Positions 5,239 to 7,791 of a DNA stretch of 7,791 bases are shown one piece after another. Each line of letters starts with the position of its first letter. The first letter of the stretch is position 1. The stretch comes from Nitrososphaera sp. (GTDB lineage Archaea; Thermoproteota; Nitrososphaeria; Nitrososphaerales; Nitrososphaeraceae): positions 1 to 7,791 of the forward strand of contig JAICPK010000039.1 of assembly GCA_025929855.1 (NCBI GenBank), read 5' to 3'. The notes under the pieces were generated by a model. The model was given only the letters and a program-made list of their open reading frames with translations. It made no database searches and was not told the DNA's origin. Both the position numbers and the translations under genes were made by a program.

Positions 5239-5257
5239 ATGAGAGGGCCTTTCTCAT
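5239..5257 (+). promoter_or_regulatory. Palindrome upstream of the lysC promoter
   Basis: ATGAGAGGGCCTTTCTCAT has perfect 6-bp arms (ATGAGA/TCTCAT), and the centre can extend the pairing with G-T wobbles and a G-C. It ends about 10 bp before the TATA element of lysC, a normal place for an archaeal operator or activator site. An amino-acid-responsive Lrp/AsnC-type regulator is one possible reader, by inference only. Confidence 0.4.
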
Positions 5258-5267
5258 ATTTCCTATC

Positions 5268-5277
5268 TTTAATATAG
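5268..5277 (+). promoter_or_regulatory. TATA box of the lysC-ilvE operon
   Basis: TTTAATATAG lies about 40-48 bp before the ATG at 5316, predicting a short leader of roughly 15-20 nt without a clear Shine-Dalgarno sequence. Short arms CCTAT (5262-5266) and ATAGG (5274-5278) flank it as an inverted repeat. Confidence 0.5.
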
Positions 5278-5315
5278 GGAATTACTTGCAAGTAGCCGCA
5301 GAGATCCCTAACTAA

Positions 5316-6743
5316 ATGACTCATATAACAGTTGCAAAGTTTGGCGGCAGCGCCCTTGGACTAGAGGGGGCCATGATCCCCCAAATCGTCGATAGGATAA
5401 AACAGCTGCAGCAAGAATCTAAGGTAGTCACTGTTTTCTCGGCGCCTCTAATTGAATATAATGGCAAAATCATCTCTATGACTGATATGGCGATTTATGT
5501 GGGTAGAAGTTATGCCTCTTCCACTCCCGTAGAGATTGAAGTGCTAAGAGAGATCTATGAGAGAATATCCTCCAAGTACTTGGACAACCATCGCCGCCGT
5601 GAATTTCTTGATACTCTTGATAACTTCTACAGGCAGGTGATAATTTCGCTCAAGCAGGCGGCAGAGAATAGGCGCTTTGTTGATGTGATAAGATCAAGAA
5701 CCCTTGCATATAGTGGCGAAGTAACAATGTCCTACTTGATGGACTATGTGATGCAAAGCATAGGCCTTAAATCATCACATGTATTAATCGAAAAGTGGCC
5801 GATAATCACTGATGACAACTTTGAAGCCGCCAACTTTATGATACAAGAGTCAAAACACCATGTCGACCATCTTATCGATCTTCTCGATCACAGTGATGTC
5901 GTGTCCATGGGAGGCTTTGTCGGCAAGACTGTGGATGGACTCGAAACCACATATGAGCGTGGAGGCTCAGACAGGACTGCTGTTGATATTGCAATTTTAC
6001 TCCATGATCATTATGATGTTAAGATCGACTTTGAAAAGGATAGTGCAGTCTTAAGCGCAGATCCGAGGATCGTGAAGGATGAGTTAGAATACATACAATA
6101 TCTATCATATAATGAAGCAAAGCTTGCAGGCATGTTTGGTATGAAAATCCTCGACCCAATCGCGATAAAAGAGATAGACGACAACAATCTTGACATTCCT
6201 ATTGTTATCACAGAGATAGTCAAGCCAAACGGCAATATCACCATGATCAAGAAGAAGCCGCCAGTTTTAGAGCATGCCAATCCGATAAAAATAGTGACTG
6301 GCAAGAGAAACTGCGCGATAGTGAGGATGGAGAGCACTGCATCCTCGCATCTTGTGGCATCACTTCAACTTGACAGGCAGTACCACGATTTTGTGAAATT
6401 GTCGCCCTATCTGATCGATGATACTGAGATGACTCGTCTGCTGTTCCTTGACGCAGACTATGTCAGAAGACATGAGAGGTATATCCGCGCGTACTACCCT
6501 CAGACAGAGATAGTCTATGGTAGAGGGGTAGTTACGCTCATCGGTGATCAGATGTGGCGCGTACCCAAAATCGCATCGACTGCCAGCAGCACAGTAAGTG
6601 AGCATGACCTCAATATCCTCAATCTTGACGCTCAGGAGGAAACTTCAAGGATCCTAATAGTGGTCGAGGACAAGGGGACGAATGTTGCAGATGCAGTCAG
6701 AGCCATACATTCCACAAGGACGAAGATCCATGGATTGAAATGA
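5316..6743 (+). CDS. lysC: Aspartate kinase with C-terminal ACT domains
   Basis: Phosphorylates aspartate to aspartyl-4-phosphate, the first step towards lysine, methionine, threonine and then isoleucine. The 475 residues start with an amino-acid-kinase domain (about 4-300): KFGGSA (8-13), SGEVTMS (133-139, the GE..S element), GGFVGKT (199-205), ERGGSDRTA (214-222) and VLSADPR (245-251). The stretch SYNEAKLAGMFGMKILDPIA follows, where most homologues have a His-Pro (VLHP) instead of DP. Residues about 325-475 form two ACT-like regions, the second being clearer (VVTLIGDQMWRVPKIA, then HDLNILNLD), indicating feedback control by an end-product amino acid. An in-frame TAA sits directly before the ATG, so no upstream extension is possible. 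The stop overlaps the ilvE start as ATGA. Which amino acid inhibits it cannot be read from the sequence. Confidence 0.95.
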   Translation: MTHITVAKFGGSALGLEGAMIPQIVDRIKQLQQESKVVTVFSAPLIEYNGKIISMTDMAIYVGRSYASSTPVEIEVLREIYERISSKYLDNHRRREFLDTLDNFYRQVIISLKQAAENRRFVDVIRSRTLAYSGEVTMSYLMDYVMQSIGLKSSHVLIEKWPIITDDNFEAANFMIQESKHHVDHLIDLLDHSDVVSMGGFVGKTVDGLETTYERGGSDRTAVDIAILLHDHYDVKIDFEKDSAVLSADPRIVKDELEYIQYLSYNEAKLAGMFGMKILDPIAIKEIDDNNLDIPIVITEIVKPNGNITMIKKKPPVLEHANPIKIVTGKRNCAIVRMESTASSHLVASLQLDRQYHDFVKLSPYLIDDTEMTRLLFLDADYVRRHERYIRAYYPQTEIVYGRGVVTLIGDQMWRVPKIASTASSTVSEHDLNILNLDAQEETSRILIVVEDKGTNVADAVRAIHSTRTKIHGLK

Positions 6744-7660
6744 CACAAGGGAAAATATGGCTCAATGGATCACTTGTAGATTGGGATAATGCTAAGATTC
6801 ATGTATTAACGCATGGGCTTCACTATGCAACAGGTGTCTTTGAAGGTGTCCGCTGTTACAAGACAGTGGACGGCAGCGCAATATTTCGATTAAGCGATCA
6901 CATACAGCGACTGATGGACAGCGCAAGGATTTACTTCATGGATCTTGGATATACCAAGCAGCAGCTAGAAAGAGCAGTGATTGAAACTGTCAAGGCAAAT
7001 GGCATGGAAGAGTGTTACATCCGGCCAATTGCATACTATGGCTATGGCAAGATGGGAGTCAATCCTCTGCCAAACAAAGTGTCTATTGCCATAGCGGTCT
7101 GGAAGTGGGACGAGTATCTGAAAGCGGGCGATGGGGTAGACAAGGGTGTTCGCATGATGGTGTCATCGTGGATAAGAATCGACAACAGAGCAATGCCAAT
7201 GCGCGCCAAGGCAACTGCCAACTATGCTAATTCTGTGCTTGCAAGGGTAGAAGCTATCAAAGCCGGCTTTGACGAGGCGATAATGCTAAACTCAGCTGGG
7301 ACTGTAGTTGAGGCAAGCGCCGAGAATATATTTGTAGTAAAAGACAATGTTCTTGCCACTCCTCCTACTGCCTCTGGTGCACTCGAAGGTGTAACAAGAA
7401 GCAGCATATTGGCAATTGCCAAAGAAAATGGCATCGAATATGAAGTACGCAATATTTCGCGAGATGAGCTCTATACTGCTACTGAGGTGTTCGTGACAGG
7501 CACAGCTGCAGAGGTCAAACCGGTAGCTGAAATTGATAATCGAATAATAGGTGACGGCCGTATCGGCAAGAGGACAAAGCAACTAAGGTTGCTGTTCGAT
7601 GCAGTAGTTCACGGCAAGGACAGAAAATTCAGCAAAATGTGGCTCACACCAATCAGCTGA
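6740..7660 (+). CDS. ilvE: Branched-chain amino acid aminotransferase (class IV, PLP)
   Basis: Transfers an amino group between glutamate and the 2-oxo acids of Ile, Val and Leu, the last step of their synthesis. At 306 residues it is full length for the IlvE family (about 300-310). Family landmarks in order: VLTHGLHYATGVFEGVRCY (22-40), RLSDHIQRLMDSARI (50-64), YIRPIAYYGYGKMGVNP (93-109), the PLP lysine K157 in MRAKATANYANS, the cofactor-contacting EASAENIF, LEGVTRSSI, and EVFVTGTAAEVKPV near the end. The closing segment FDAVVHGKDRKF...WL also matches the family, so the TGA at 7658-7660 is the true end. The start ATG overlaps the lysC stop as ATGA with no separate ribosome site, so translation is probably coupled. 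Pairing with aspartate kinase fits isoleucine made through threonine. A related class IV specificity such as D-amino acid aminotransferase is unlikely given these motifs. Confidence 0.95.
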   Translation: MTQGKIWLNGSLVDWDNAKIHVLTHGLHYATGVFEGVRCYKTVDGSAIFRLSDHIQRLMDSARIYFMDLGYTKQQLERAVIETVKANGMEECYIRPIAYYGYGKMGVNPLPNKVSIAIAVWKWDEYLKAGDGVDKGVRMMVSSWIRIDNRAMPMRAKATANYANSVLARVEAIKAGFDEAIMLNSAGTVVEASAENIFVVKDNVLATPPTASGALEGVTRSSILAIAKENGIEYEVRNISRDELYTATEVFVTGTAAEVKPVAEIDNRIIGDGRIGKRTKQLRLLFDAVVHGKDRKFSKMWLTPIS

Positions 7661-7791
7661 GCAAGGTCACCTATTATCGTAAAATGTATTGCAAGATGCA
7701 CCGGTAATGCGCCAGCCAAATACAAGCCAGTTGTACGCACATTCAATTTCTTAACAAAATACATAGCGACAAGCGGTGAAACAAAAATTCC
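7609..7791 (-). CDS. Partial hydrophobic ORF, C-terminal end of a possible membrane protein
   Basis: On the minus strand a frame enters at base 7791 and runs 60 codons to TGA (7609-7611). The visible part is strongly hydrophobic with two likely membrane spans: GIFVSPLVAMYFV, then after the basic turn KKLNVRT the segment TTGLYLAGALPVHLAIHFTI, and finally LIGVSHILLNFLSLP. The composition looks like a real membrane protein with its start beyond the right edge. It converges on ilvE and its last 17 codons overlap the ilvE 3' end by 52 bp, which is unusual though not rare. A plus-strand frame over 7661-7791 is also open, but reads as mixed polar sequence with no start and follows the ilvE stop directly. 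No family recognised. Confidence 0.45.
   Translation of the reverse strand, partial: GIFVSPLVAMYFVKKLNVRTTGLYLAGALPVHLAIHFTIIGDLAQLIGVSHILLNFLSLP

Noticed and set aside
5019..5324. A 101-codon minus-strand frame between the methyltransferase and lysC genes
   Set aside because: It covers the four-CxxC gene, its terminator and the lysC promoter, and shows no motif. Its repeated FRAF-like pieces are the reverse reading of cysteine codons.
7292..7582. A minus-strand 96-codon frame inside ilvE
   Set aside because: It lies wholly antisense to strongly conserved aminotransferase sequence and has no motif of its own.
1..7791. CRISPR array, insertion sequence, tRNA gene or phage remnant
   Set aside because: I looked for regularly spaced direct repeats, transposase or integrase motifs, tRNA-like cloverleaf signals and terminal inverted repeats by eye and found none.

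Overview
The window reads as chromosomal DNA from an ammonia-oxidising archaeon of the Nitrososphaera type (Nitrososphaerota/Thaumarchaeota). The case rests on three things. Several start codons lie about 26 bp behind a TATA-like box with no Shine-Dalgarno sequence, as in archaeal leaderless transcripts. A PhoU protein carries an N-terminal AbrB-type DNA-binding domain, an archaeal arrangement. The aspartate kinase, branched-chain aminotransferase and PstS look archaeal. The lineage is inferred from general family knowledge; no database was searched.

Left part, 1-3373, all on +: a phosphate cluster. It opens with the 3' part of a classical phoU whose frame runs off the left edge. Next come an AbrB-PhoU fusion (643-1701), a possible 30-residue single-span membrane peptide (1737-1829), a C-terminal remnant of a UppP/BacA-type polyprenyl-diphosphatase lacking its catalytic half (about 1826-2089), and a complete exported phosphate-binding protein, pstS (2183-3373), with its own promoter. 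PstS captures phosphate and the PhoU proteins are expected to report transporter or phosphate status. The AbrB domain could let one of them act directly on DNA. No pstC, pstA or pstB is visible.

Middle, 3374-5315: on -, a protein joining an N-terminal DCD-like domain to an N4/N6-type SAM methyltransferase (3474-4688). An AT-rich non-coding stretch with several inverted repeats follows (4689-4982). Then, on +, comes a 59-residue protein with four CxxC pairs (4983-5162), a likely zinc-binding protein, ending in a strong T-rich terminator.

Right part, 5316-7791: an amino-acid operon of aspartate kinase (lysC) and branched-chain aminotransferase (ilvE), overlapping by ATGA and so probably translationally coupled. 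They act at the entry to the aspartate family and at the last step of Ile/Val/Leu synthesis. At the right edge a hydrophobic frame on - appears to be the C-terminal end of a membrane protein converging on ilvE.

The least ordinary items are the DCD-methyltransferase fusion, the decapitated uppP, the two short genes, and the helically phased repeats before the AbrB-PhoU gene. I see no CRISPR array, rRNA, tRNA, transposase or obvious defence island.
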